Assembly (NCBI RefSeq): GCF_030160275.1
Contig: NZ_BSOA01000048.1
Location: 1 to 64,000 of the forward strand
DNA from: Dyella flagellata
GTDB taxonomy: Bacteria > Pseudomonadota > Gammaproteobacteria > Xanthomonadales > Rhodanobacteraceae
Length of the DNA stretch: 64,000 nt
Direction: 5' to 3'
Positions 1 through 6,994 of this stretch are shown piece after piece. The translations under genes and the position numbers were made by a program. How positions within the stretch are numbered: position 1 is the first letter of the stretch; each line of letters starts with the position of its first letter. The notes under the pieces are model-generated. The model was given only the letters and a program-made list of their open reading frames with translations. It did no database searches and was not told the DNA's origin.

Positions 1-180
1 CGTGCTTAACATGTGTCCACCATGTCCTCGCACACCCGTCCACCATCTCTCCGGTCCATACAGGCCAGCAAAGAGAAGTGACTCGGCCTTCAGGCCGAAA
101 GCGCCGCAGGCAATGCAGCAGCCAGCGACATGCAACAACAGTGCGACGCAAAAGGGGGCCGTTGGGGGGCAACCCCCGAC

Positions 181-861
181 CTAAGCGAGCCCCGCCGCGA
201 TGTTCACGCTGATCGCAATAATGAACACGTTGAAGAAAAACGCCACCACGCTGTGCTGCAAGGCGGTGCGGCGCAAGGTGTGGCTGGTGATCTGCACATC
301 CGACACTTGAAAGCACATGCCGATCACGAAGGCGAAGTACACGAAGTCCCAGTAGTCCGGCTGTTGGGTGCCGGGAAATTCCAGCCCCGCGTGCTGCCTG
401 CCGAAATTGCCGTAGTAGCCGTGCGCGTAATGCAGCGCATACATGCTGTTCATGAACAGCCATGACAGCACGATGCTCACCGCCGCCATGCCCATGGCCG
501 TGGCGCCGCCGTTCTTGGCGGCGTGCAGCTCGGTGGAGAGGGCCACCATCACCACCATCGACAGCGTGACCGCGACCCACAGCGTGGTACGCCGTCCGGC
601 GTCCTGACGTTGTGCGTGCCTGGCCATGTGCTTGGCGGTGGCGCGATGAAACATGCGCGCCAGCATGCTCAGGTAAAGCAAGGCACCGGCGTCGAAGCCG
701 AGCAGCAAGGCCGAGGCAGGTTTTATCCCGCTAGCCAGCAGCGCCATGCAAACCGCCACCAGCACCACGCCGGAAATCGCCAGCCACGGGCGCGCACGCA
801 CGAAGCGCAGCGGTGCCCAGCGGCGAAGCAGCAGGCGTTTTTCCGGCAGTGCCGTACTCAT
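181..861 (-). CDS. DUF1345 family inner-membrane protein
   Basis: The 226-residue product is a multi-spanning membrane protein. Hydrophobic segments cover roughly residues 25-45, 48-65, 90-110, 120-145, 165-185 and the C-terminus. The overall pattern, including the conserved block with PDYWDFVYFAFVIGMCFQVSD near the C-terminus, is that of the DUF1345 family, whose function is unknown. An upstream in-frame extension to 918 would lengthen it by 19 residues, but the ATG at 861 overlaps the TGA of the upstream GNAT gene by 4 bp (ATGA), which argues for translational coupling and decides the start. The two form a minus-strand operon. No substrate or partner can be inferred. Confidence 0.85.
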   Translation of the reverse strand: MSTALPEKRLLLRRWAPLRFVRARPWLAISGVVLVAVCMALLASGIKPASALLLGFDAGALLYLSMLARMFHRATAKHMARHAQRQDAGRRTTLWVAVTLSMVVMVALSTELHAAKNGGATAMGMAAVSIVLSWLFMNSMYALHYAHGYYGNFGRQHAGLEFPGTQQPDYWDFVYFAFVIGMCFQVSDVQITSHTLRRTALQHSVVAFFFNVFIIAISVNIAAGLA

Positions 862-1133
862 GCCAGCAGATCGCTGAAGTCTGGATGGCGTTCCATCCAC
901 AGCTTCGCGTAACTGCATGCCGGCACCACTCGCCAGCCTTCGTGCCGCGCCGTTTCCAGCGCGGTACGCACCAGCTCGCTGGCAATACCGCGACCACCTA
1001 CCTGTTCGGGTACGCCGGTATGCGTAATGCTCATCACCGAGCCTTGCAGGCTGTATTCGAGCTCGCAGACCACCCCGTCAACCGTCGTTTCAAATCGATG
1101 GGCTGCAGCCAAGTGCCGGATATCCAAAGCCAT
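858..1133 (-). CDS. small GNAT-like N-acetyltransferase (YidJ/Gtn10-type)
   Basis: The 91-residue product is a minimal acetyltransferase of the acetyltransf_CG type. It shows the acetyl-CoA loop as VGGRGIASELVRTAL at about residues 46-60, followed by the conserved tail with PACSYAKLWMERHPDF. This length is typical of the family, which lacks the extra strands of full GNAT enzymes; the substrate is unknown. The ATG at 1133 was chosen because the region further upstream encodes a low-complexity proline/arginine stretch not seen in the family. The stop codon overlaps the DUF1345 start by 4 bp. A REP pair lies immediately upstream. Confidence 0.85.
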   Translation of the reverse strand: MALDIRHLAAAHRFETTVDGVVCELEYSLQGSVMSITHTGVPEQVGGRGIASELVRTALETARHEGWRVVPACSYAKLWMERHPDFSDLLA

Positions 1134-1171
1134 GGGATCGTTCCGCGGAGGTCGAATGGGCAAAGCATAGC

Positions 1172-1243
1172 GCGTAGGTCGGGATGGCAATCCCGGCATT
1201 GTGATGGCGCATGGCAAGCTGGGACTATCATCCCGGCCTACGC
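1172..1243. repeat. REP hairpin pair (slightly diverged)
   Basis: Two inverted copies of the window's REP unit (GTAGG-(C)TGGGAT-loop-ATCCC) at 1172-1197 and 1217-1243. This copy is diverged, with TCGGGAT and ATCCCGGC in place of the usual CTGGGAT and ATCCCAGC. The right unit overlaps the 3' end of aroG, so its CTACGC end supplies the aroG TAG stop on the minus strand. It sits between two minus-strand genes. Confidence 0.8.
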
Positions 1244-2311
1244 AGTGCAGACCTCGGTCGTCTCGCGGCGCGCGCGCACGGCCTTTGCCAGGCGGTCAAG
1301 CACCTCCACCGTCGTATCCCAACCGATGCAACCGTCGGTAATGCTCTGCCCGTAGGTCAGCCCGCACCCTGGTATCAGGTCCTGGCGGCCGGCAACCAGG
1401 TGGCTTTCCACCATCACGCCTTGAATGCGCGTCTCGCCAGCTTCGAGCTGGGTGGCAATATCCGCCACCACTCGCGGCTGATTCTCAGGTTGCTTGGCGC
1501 TATTGGCGTGACTGGCGTCGATCATCAGACGCTCGGCGAGACCCGCCTTGGCGAGCACGCTGCACGCATTGGCCACGCTCGCCGCATCGTAATTGGGCGA
1601 TTTGCCGCCGCGCAGGATCACATGGCAGTCCTCGTTGCCCGCCGTGGAGGCGATGGCGGTGCGCCCGTGCTTGGTCACCGCCATGAAATGGTGTGGCCGG
1701 GCGGCGGCAAGGACGGCATCCACCGCGATCTTCACGTTGCCGTCGGTGCCGTTCTTGAAGCCCACCGGGCAGGACAAGCCGGAGGCGAGTTCGCGATGCG
1801 ACTGGCTCTCGGTGGTGCGTGCGCCGATCGCGCCCCAGGCGACCAGGTCGGCAATGTATTGCGGCGTGATCAGGTCGAGAAATTCGGTGCCGGCCGGCAG
1901 GCCCAGCGCATTGATGTCGCACAGCAGCCGGCGTGCCAGATGCAAGCCCTTGTCGATGTGATAGCTCTCATCCAGGTCCGGGTCGTTGATCAGCCCCTTC
2001 CAACCCACGGTGGTACGCGGCTTTTCGAAATACACGCGCATCACGATCTCCAGCGTGTCGGCATGTCGCGCGCGCTCCACGGCCAGGCGCCTGGCATATT
2101 CCAACGCGGCAGTCGGATCGTGGATCGAACAGGGGCCGATCACCACGGCAAGGCGATCGTCTAGGCCATGCAGGATCCGATGCAAGGCGCGACGTGCCTG
2201 GGCAACGGTGGCAAGGGCCTCTTCGCCGGGCTGGCAATCGCGCATCACGTCGGCGGGGGTGGGGACTTCCTTGATTTCGCGAATGCGAAGGTCGTCAGTA
2301 CGGTGGGTCAC
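1238..2311 (-). CDS. aroG: 3-deoxy-7-phosphoheptulonate synthase (DAHP synthase, class I)
   Basis: The enzyme condenses phosphoenolpyruvate with erythrose-4-phosphate to give DAHP, the committed step of the shikimate pathway. Class I features are clear: LAVVIGPCSIHDP near residue 55, KPRTTVGWKGLINDPDLDESY, RTTESQSHRELASGLSCPVGFKNGTDG and DASHANSAKQPENQ. The GTG at 2311 gives 357 residues, close to the 350 usual for AroG/F/H. It has AGGAG about 10 nt upstream, whereas the frame stays open for 65 more codons that have no homology character. That upstream stretch looks like an attenuator leader, described separately. Which aromatic acid inhibits this isozyme cannot be read from the sequence. The TAG stop lies inside a REP unit. 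Confidence 0.95.
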   Translation of the reverse strand: MTHRTDDLRIREIKEVPTPADVMRDCQPGEEALATVAQARRALHRILHGLDDRLAVVIGPCSIHDPTAALEYARRLAVERARHADTLEIVMRVYFEKPRTTVGWKGLINDPDLDESYHIDKGLHLARRLLCDINALGLPAGTEFLDLITPQYIADLVAWGAIGARTTESQSHRELASGLSCPVGFKNGTDGNVKIAVDAVLAAARPHHFMAVTKHGRTAIASTAGNEDCHVILRGGKSPNYDAASVANACSVLAKAGLAERLMIDASHANSAKQPENQPRVVADIATQLEAGETRIQGVMVESHLVAGRQDLIPGCGLTYGQSITDGCIGWDTTVEVLDRLAKAVRARRETTEVCTA

Positions 2312-2349
2312 GGCGGTGCACTCCTGGTTGGGTGCCCGGCGACCTGATG

Positions 2350-2377
2350 AAAAAGCCGCCAGGGTGGCTGGCGGCTT
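2350..2377 (-). terminator. attenuator-type intrinsic terminator in the aroG leader
   Basis: On the minus strand, a perfect 10-bp stem (AAGCCGCCAG / CTGGCGGCTT, loop CCACC) runs into TTTTT. It lies between the aromatic-rich leader frame (ends 2404) and the aroG start (2311), so it can only terminate aroG transcription prematurely. Its left arm can instead pair with GCCGGCGG at 2427-2434 inside the leader frame (7 of 8 positions), which would form an antiterminator. Confidence 0.75.
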
Positions 2378-2403
2378 GTTCGAAAGTGGCTGATCTTTAC
2401 TCG

Positions 2404-2484
2404 TTACGATCGCACACCATGCTCCGCCGCCGGCTTCGGATAGCCATACCAAAAGTAATAGCGGCTGGAGGGGGCGAGGATCAT
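2404..2484 (-). CDS. putative 26-residue aromatic leader peptide of aroG
   Basis: A short frame starts with ATG at 2484 and ends with TAA at 2404. Residues 9-15 read YYFWYGY: four Tyr, one Phe and one Trp in seven codons. It is 93 bp upstream of the aroG start, in a different frame, and is followed after about 26 nt by a T-tailed hairpin. This is the layout of classical amino-acid attenuation leaders such as trpL and pheL. There is no good Shine-Dalgarno in front of the ATG, which is the weak point. The aroG-frame sequence starting at 2506 also has WYYW but has no stop before aroG, so I do not think it is the leader. Confidence 0.65.
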   Translation of the reverse strand: MILAPSSRYYFWYGYPKPAAEHGVRS

Positions 2485-2592
2485 GGGACCAGTAGTACCA
2501 CATCATTGTTGCGTTGCAAACTGGCGGAATGGACTATGGCCATGGCTTAGGATGCGCTACTGTCGCCGCCCTGTCGTTTTCGGAGGTTTTCC

Positions 2593-3021
2593 ATGCCGCG
2601 CCCGTTCGCCTTTCTCGCCACCGCCCTGCTCGCCCTGGGCGCCCTCGGCCCGCAACCGGCCCTGGCCGATGACGTGCCGTCCTTCGTGGCCAAGGACGTG
2701 GTGGTAGGCACCGGCAACACGGCGCGCGACGACTCGGAGGTACGCATCCAGTACACCGGCTGGTTGTACGACGCCAAGACGCCGGATCACCACGGCGCCA
2801 AGATCGACAGTTCCTACGACAGCGGCCGCCCGCTCAGCTTCACCATGGGCGCGGGCGAAGTGGTCGAAGGCATGGAAAGCGGCGTGCGCGGCATGAAAGT
2901 GGGTGGCAAGCGCACCATCATCGTTCCCTCGCGCATGGGCTACGGCCATCGCGGGGCAGCGCCTGAAGTGCCGCCTAACAGCGCCCTGGTGTTCGACATC
3001 GAACTGCTGGACGTGCACTAA
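2593..3021 (+). CDS. secreted FKBP-type peptidyl-prolyl cis-trans isomerase
   Basis: The 142-residue product has a signal peptide (residues 1-25, cleavage likely after ALA) and a single FKBP domain covering the rest: VRIQYTGWLYD, IDSSYDSGRPLSFTMGAGEVVEGMESGVRGMKVGGKRTIIVPSRMGYG, and the closing VFDIELLDV. It should catalyse prolyl isomerisation during folding of exported proteins in the periplasm. Compared with dimeric FkpA/Mip it lacks the N-terminal dimerisation helices. CGGAGG lies about 8 nt before the ATG. The gene is divergent from aroG and its leader, and convergent with selO across a REP pair. Confidence 0.93.
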   Translation: MPRPFAFLATALLALGALGPQPALADDVPSFVAKDVVVGTGNTARDDSEVRIQYTGWLYDAKTPDHHGAKIDSSYDSGRPLSFTMGAGEVVEGMESGVRGMKVGGKRTIIVPSRMGYGHRGAAPEVPPNSALVFDIELLDVH

Positions 3022-3037
3022 CGTCCGGCGGCCAGCA

Positions 3038-3109
3038 CATAGGCTGGGATGCCCATCCCAGCTTTCCACACGGCATCCCGATGCTGGGATTGTCATCCCA
3101 GCCTACGCG
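3038..3109. repeat. REP hairpin pair between convergent genes
   Basis: Two inverted REP units, at 3038-3062 (ATAGGCTGGGATGCCCATCC...) and 3083-3109 (ending CAGCCTACGCG). Each folds as an 8-bp GCTGGGAT/ATCCCAGC stem. The pair lies between the stops of the FKBP gene and selO, where it could act as a bidirectional transcription barrier. Confidence 0.9.
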
Positions 3110-3146
3110 CTAGGGGTTAACGCTGTTTGGCCGCTCGGCGGCCCCA

Positions 3147-4712
3147 TCATGAGCTGCAGGAGAGCATCGAACAGCCCGCGCGATGCCTGGCCCATTCGGG
3201 CCGCTTCTGCATGAAGTGCTCGCGCCCAGGTTGTTCTTCATACGGGTGACGCAGCACATCGAGCAAGGTGTGGATGCCGGTGTAATCGCCTTGCGTCGCG
3301 CGATCGATCGCTTCCTGCGCAAGGTAATTGCGCAACACGTAGCAAGGGTTGGCAGCGTTCATGCGCTGCAACCGCTGCTCTGGCGCCTGCGCATCTTCGC
3401 GCACTCGCGCTGCGTAATCGTCCAGCCAGCGCAGGAAGTCCGCTTCCGCGGCTTCGCGCTTGGCTTCATCGTAAAACGCATGCCGCAGCGGCTCCAACTG
3501 CGGGGCGTGCGGATCGACGCGACTCAGTGCGCGGAACAACAAAGTCATGTCCACTTCGGCCTGCTGCATCAGTTGCTGCAGGGTTTCCATGCGCGCCACA
3601 TCATCGTCGCGGCACTCCACCAGCCCTAGCTTGGCGGCGACATCGCGGCGCGCCTGCGCAGTGTATTGGGCGACGTAGCGATCCAAACCCGCCTGCAACG
3701 GCGCGACGTCGCCAAACAGCGGCGCAATGGCGGCGGCGAGGCGGCTGAGGTTCCACCACGCCACGTTCGGCTGCTGGCCGAAACGGTAACGGCGGCGCAT
3801 CGCGTCGGTGGTGTTGGGCGTCCAATCCGGATTGAAATCGTCGACCCAGCCATAGGGGCCATAGTCGATGGTGAGCCCGAGTATCGACATGTTGTCGGTG
3901 TTCATCACGCCATGCACGAAACCCACGCGCATCCAGTGCGCGATCATGCTGGCAGTACGTGCGCAGACTTCGCCGAACCAATCGGCGTATAGCGTTTCTC
4001 CGCTGGCGTGGAGGTGAGGAAAATCGCGGCGGATAGTGAAGTCGACCAGCTGACGCAACAAGTCGATCTCGCCGCGTGAAGCCGGCAGCTCGAAATTCCC
4101 GAAACGGATGAACGAAGGCGCCACCCGGCAGACGATGGCGCCAGGCTCGTCCTTAGGATGCCCGTCGTAGAACATGTCGCGTTCGACCAGGTCGCCGGTC
4201 GCCACCAGGCTGAGCGCTCGCGTGGTCGGCACGCCCAGATGATGCATGGCCTCGCTGCAAAGGAATTCACGGACCGACGAACGCAGTACCGCCCGTCCGT
4301 CTGCTCCGCGCGAATACGGCGTGGCGCCCGCGCCCTTCAGCTGCAGCTCCCAGCGTTGGCCCTGTGCAGTCAACACTTCGCCCAGGGAAATGGCGCGTCC
4401 GTCGCCCAGCTGCCCGGCCCACACGCCGAACTGGTGCCCGCCGTAGTTCGACGCCCAGGGCTGCATGCCCTCCAGCACACCGTTACCGGCGAAGACCTGC
4501 GCGAAGAGCGAACTGGCAAGATCAGCCTCGGTCAGGCCCAGCTCCCGCGCCATCTCAGGCGACCAGGCGACGACGCGTGGCGCCGACACTGGGCTCGGGT
4601 CTACCCGGGAGTACAACGCGCCAACGACCTGCCTGGCGCCACGGCCATGATCCGGATCGCCCGGCAGGTCGCGGATGAAACTGTTATCGAAACTGAGCGA
4701 GGGGATATTCAT
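3147..4712 (-). CDS. selO: protein adenylyltransferase SelO (YdiU/UPF0061)
   Basis: SelO is a pseudokinase-fold enzyme that transfers AMP from ATP to Ser/Thr/Tyr of target proteins; in E. coli it has been linked to redox homeostasis. The 521-residue product matches the family along its full length. It has [70 protein letters not shown] (containing the metal-binding Asn/Asp) and [14 protein letters not shown]. The chain ends in LSCSS, placing Cys at the antepenultimate position that is selenocysteine in vertebrate SelO. No strong ribosome-binding site precedes the ATG at 4712, but the family's N-terminus fits. It is a single minus-strand gene. Confidence 0.95.
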   Translation of the reverse strand: MNIPSLSFDNSFIRDLPGDPDHGRGARQVVGALYSRVDPSPVSAPRVVAWSPEMARELGLTEADLASSLFAQVFAGNGVLEGMQPWASNYGGHQFGVWAGQLGDGRAISLGEVLTAQGQRWELQLKGAGATPYSRGADGRAVLRSSVREFLCSEAMHHLGVPTTRALSLVATGDLVERDMFYDGHPKDEPGAIVCRVAPSFIRFGNFELPASRGEIDLLRQLVDFTIRRDFPHLHASGETLYADWFGEVCARTASMIAHWMRVGFVHGVMNTDNMSILGLTIDYGPYGWVDDFNPDWTPNTTDAMRRRYRFGQQPNVAWWNLSRLAAAIAPLFGDVAPLQAGLDRYVAQYTAQARRDVAAKLGLVECRDDDVARMETLQQLMQQAEVDMTLLFRALSRVDPHAPQLEPLRHAFYDEAKREAAEADFLRWLDDYAARVREDAQAPEQRLQRMNAANPCYVLRNYLAQEAIDRATQGDYTGIHTLLDVLRHPYEEQPGREHFMQKRPEWARHRAGCSMLSCSS

Positions 4713-5083
4713 GCACGGGATATTCGGGCAAGTTCAACCTGGTGCAAGGCAACAAATTTGTGAAGAAACGCACATCCTTCACCCCATCTATACATTGACT
4801 GTTAAAGCTTGATACAGTTTGGCCACGGCTACGACAGGGGTAGCCGGCGGAGTAGACAAACATGCACATGCTTCTCGCTCGTTCCGCCCTCATGCGCGGA
4901 ATGCAGCTGGTAGCAGGGATGCTTTCAAACCATATGCCGGACACGCATCGCCAGGTCGTCAAAGACACGCTTGTCGAGTTCAAGCTGGTCTCATGGACAT
5001 CCAACGCACGATCGCGGCGCGAAGACGAATTGGCGCGAAGTCGCAACCTGCAAGTGAAACCTTGATCGGGCCACGCCGGCGGC
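4713..5083. other. intergenic stretch selO-rsuA
   Basis: This 371-bp gap holds the upstream region of selO, with a CRP-like half-perfect site at 4759-4774 (TGTGA-N6-GCACA, 9 of 10 consensus bases). It also holds one plus-strand frame at 4862-5065 (67 codons) preceded by GGAG at 9 nt. That frame's product has no recognisable domain and I rate it at about 0.25 as a gene. Nothing else is visible. Confidence 0.5.
4759..4774. promoter_or_regulatory. CRP/Clp-like site upstream of selO
   Basis: TGTGA-AGAAAC-GCACA matches the CRP/Clp consensus TGTGA-N6-TCACA at 9 of 10 positions. It lies 47-62 bp before the selO start codon. Single near-matches occur by chance, so this is only a candidate. Confidence 0.25.
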
Positions 5084-5791
5084 TCAAGCTGCCGGCTCGA
5101 AGATTCGCCCGATCTCATCGGCTCCCAGTTGACGCCAGCCGCCGGGCTGCACGCCTTGCAGCTGCAATTGCCCAATGGCTGTGCGCGCAAGCGTCTCGAC
5201 GTTATTTCCGGTGGCGGCAAACATCCTGCGCACCTGGTGATAACGCCCTTCGCCAATCGACAAACGCACATGGCGTGGCGCAAGCACTTCCAGCTTCGCC
5301 GGCAGCAGCGGCGTGGTTTCCGATTCCAGCATCAGCGTGCCGCTGGCGAACAGCGCCTGCTCGTCACCGCGCAGATCCTGCGCGAGCGTGGCCTCGTATA
5401 CCTTGGTGACGTTCGCGCGGGGCGAGATGATCCGATGCAGCAACGCGCCATCGTCGGTGATGAGCAGCAAACCGGAGGTGTCGCGATCCAACCGGCCGAC
5501 GGTGGACAACGCGGGACTACGCTGGCGATAGCGCGGTGGCAGCAAGTCATACACCACGCGACCGGGATCCTTGCGCGAACAAGTCACTCCCAGCGGCTTA
5601 TGCATCATCAATAACATGCCGCCCGGCGGATCGAGCGGCTCGCCATCGATGTGGATCTGCGCGTGCTCCACCTTGTCATCGGCGTACAACACCTCACCCG
5701 CGGGATCGGTAATCCGCCCTTCGCGGAACATCCATGCGACTTCCTTACGGCTGCCATAGCCGAGATTGGCGATCAGCTTGACCAGCCTCAT
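5084..5791 (-). CDS. rsuA: 16S rRNA pseudouridine(516) synthase RsuA
   Basis: RsuA isomerises U516 of 16S rRNA. The 235-residue product has an S4-like RNA-binding N-terminus (MRLVKLIANLGYGSRKEVAWMFREGRI) and the RsuA/RluB/E/F catalytic domain. That domain includes VGRLDRDTSGLLLITDDG (catalytic Asp in the GRLD motif), the segment GEGRYHQVRRMFAATGN, and KPLGVTCS. The ATG at 5791 matches the family N-terminus and overlaps the rsmC stop by 4 bp (ATGA). The frame continues upstream, but only as rsmC antiphase sequence. It is co-transcribed with rsmC, whose product also modifies 16S rRNA. Confidence 0.93.
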   Translation of the reverse strand: MRLVKLIANLGYGSRKEVAWMFREGRITDPAGEVLYADDKVEHAQIHIDGEPLDPPGGMLLMMHKPLGVTCSRKDPGRVVYDLLPPRYRQRSPALSTVGRLDRDTSGLLLITDDGALLHRIISPRANVTKVYEATLAQDLRGDEQALFASGTLMLESETTPLLPAKLEVLAPRHVRLSIGEGRYHQVRRMFAATGNNVETLARTAIGQLQLQGVQPGGWRQLGADEIGRIFEPAA

Positions 5792-6855
5792 GCGCGTACG
5801 CCTCTTGCCTCGATCACTTTGAAACCATCCTGCATGGCCACGCTGCGCAACTGTTCGAAGTGTGCGGCGAGCGTGGCTTCGTAAGGCAGATGGCGATTGG
5901 CCACCAGCCATAGACATCCGTGCGGCAGCAAGGCACGGGCCGCTTGTGCGATGAAGGCACGGCCCAGGTCCGGTAGATCCGCGCGGCCCTGGTGGAAGGG
6001 TGGATTGCAAACCACTGCGTCATAGCGCCGTTCGACACCCTGTGTGACGTCATGCCAATGCAGCTCGTACGCAAGCTCGCGCGAGTGCTCATACATGGCC
6101 TGCTCGATATTGAGCCGTGCCGGCTGCAGGGCGCGCGCTTCGGCTTCGTACAGTGTCAGCGAGCTGACCTTCGGACAACGCTTGATGATCTGCGCCGCGA
6201 GATAACCGTAGCCCGCACCGAAATCGGCAACACACCCGTGCAGATCGTCCGGCAAATGCGCCGCGAGCAAAGCGGAAGCTGCATCCACTCGGTCCCAGGC
6301 GAACAAGCCGGGGCGGCTGATGTAGCCGGCGGCGTTGGCCTGGGGGCAATCGAGCGCCAGCCAGTCATCGAGCAGCGCCGGATCGCGCGCCGCATCCGAC
6401 GATCCCCAGAACACGCGGCATTTGTGCTTGGAAAGATGGCCTACCGGTCCCAGCAAGGCCGCAAGATCGGCCTGCGCGGATTTCGCACCTTCCGCATTCG
6501 GCACGCACGCCACCACCCTGCCGCCGCCTGCGGCATGACGCGCCGCCTTGGCGAAGCAGGCACGCGCTTCCTCACGCTGTCGCGGCGGCAACACCAGCAC
6601 CAGCTTGAAGCGCGCTTCGGGATCGGCCTCACCCACTCGGTATCCGCTGCGCTTCAGCGCATCGGCAAACGGCTTGAAGCTTTGCTCGCACCACCAGCTT
6701 CGCGGTGCCACTTCGCGCAGGCGAAAGCCGTCGCGCGCACGCAGGAACAGTACGCTGCTGTCATCCGGCAGACGCAACGCGCCCTCCGAGAAAGGCAGGA
6801 AAAGTGCATCCAGTGCCGCTTCGGGCGCGGCGGCGTGGAAGCCGACAGTGGTCAA
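5788..6855 (-). CDS. rsmC: 16S rRNA m2G1207 methyltransferase RsmC
   Basis: This SAM-dependent N2-guanine methyltransferase of the RsmC/RlmG family has 355 residues and duplicated methyltransferase folds. The degenerate N-terminal half covers roughly residues 1-180. The catalytic half has VADFGAGYGYLAAQIIKRCP (SAM loop, about residues 210-230) and the guanine-methylase signature VVCNPPFHQG at about 282-291. It ends in a 4-bp overlap with rsuA, making a two-gene small-subunit rRNA-modification operon. RsmC was preferred over RlmG because of the length and this partner, and because methylation at G1207 is the commoner role. The assignment between the two paralogues is therefore likely rather than proved. 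Confidence 0.85.
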   Translation of the reverse strand: MTTVGFHAAAPEAALDALFLPFSEGALRLPDDSSVLFLRARDGFRLREVAPRSWWCEQSFKPFADALKRSGYRVGEADPEARFKLVLVLPPRQREEARACFAKAARHAAGGGRVVACVPNAEGAKSAQADLAALLGPVGHLSKHKCRVFWGSSDAARDPALLDDWLALDCPQANAAGYISRPGLFAWDRVDAASALLAAHLPDDLHGCVADFGAGYGYLAAQIIKRCPKVSSLTLYEAEARALQPARLNIEQAMYEHSRELAYELHWHDVTQGVERRYDAVVCNPPFHQGRADLPDLGRAFIAQAARALLPHGCLWLVANRHLPYEATLAAHFEQLRSVAMQDGFKVIEARGVRA

Positions 6856-6935
6856 GCTAAGGCATCCGATAAACAGGAGACGCCCATTGTACCCGCGCCC
6901 CTTCCGCTGTTCCTTCCGGTGAGCGGCAATCTGAC

Positions 6936-6966
6936 GGGAAAGCTGGGGCGAAATCCCAGCTTTCCC
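6936..6966 (-). terminator. hairpin downstream of the OPT transporter gene
   Basis: A perfect 12-bp inverted repeat (GGGAAAGCTGGG / CCCAGCTTTCCC, 7-nt loop) lies just past the OPT stop and before rsmC. There is no T run on the minus strand. The core CTGGG...CCCAGC resembles the REP units but lacks the GTAG head. Confidence 0.5.
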
Positions 6967-6994
6967 TCACTCCAACCTATGTGCGCTACACGGC

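Noticed and set aside
2312-2506. The aroG frame stays open upstream to an ATG at 2506, with MMWYYW at its start
   Set aside because: It would add 65 residues without family resemblance and run through a terminator-like hairpin; GTG 2311 has AGGAG and gives the usual length. The aromatic run in this frame is read as a by-product of the leader region.
4862-5065. 67-codon plus-strand frame between selO and rsuA
   Set aside because: GGAG at 9 nt is the only support; no conserved features, so left as a low-probability note.
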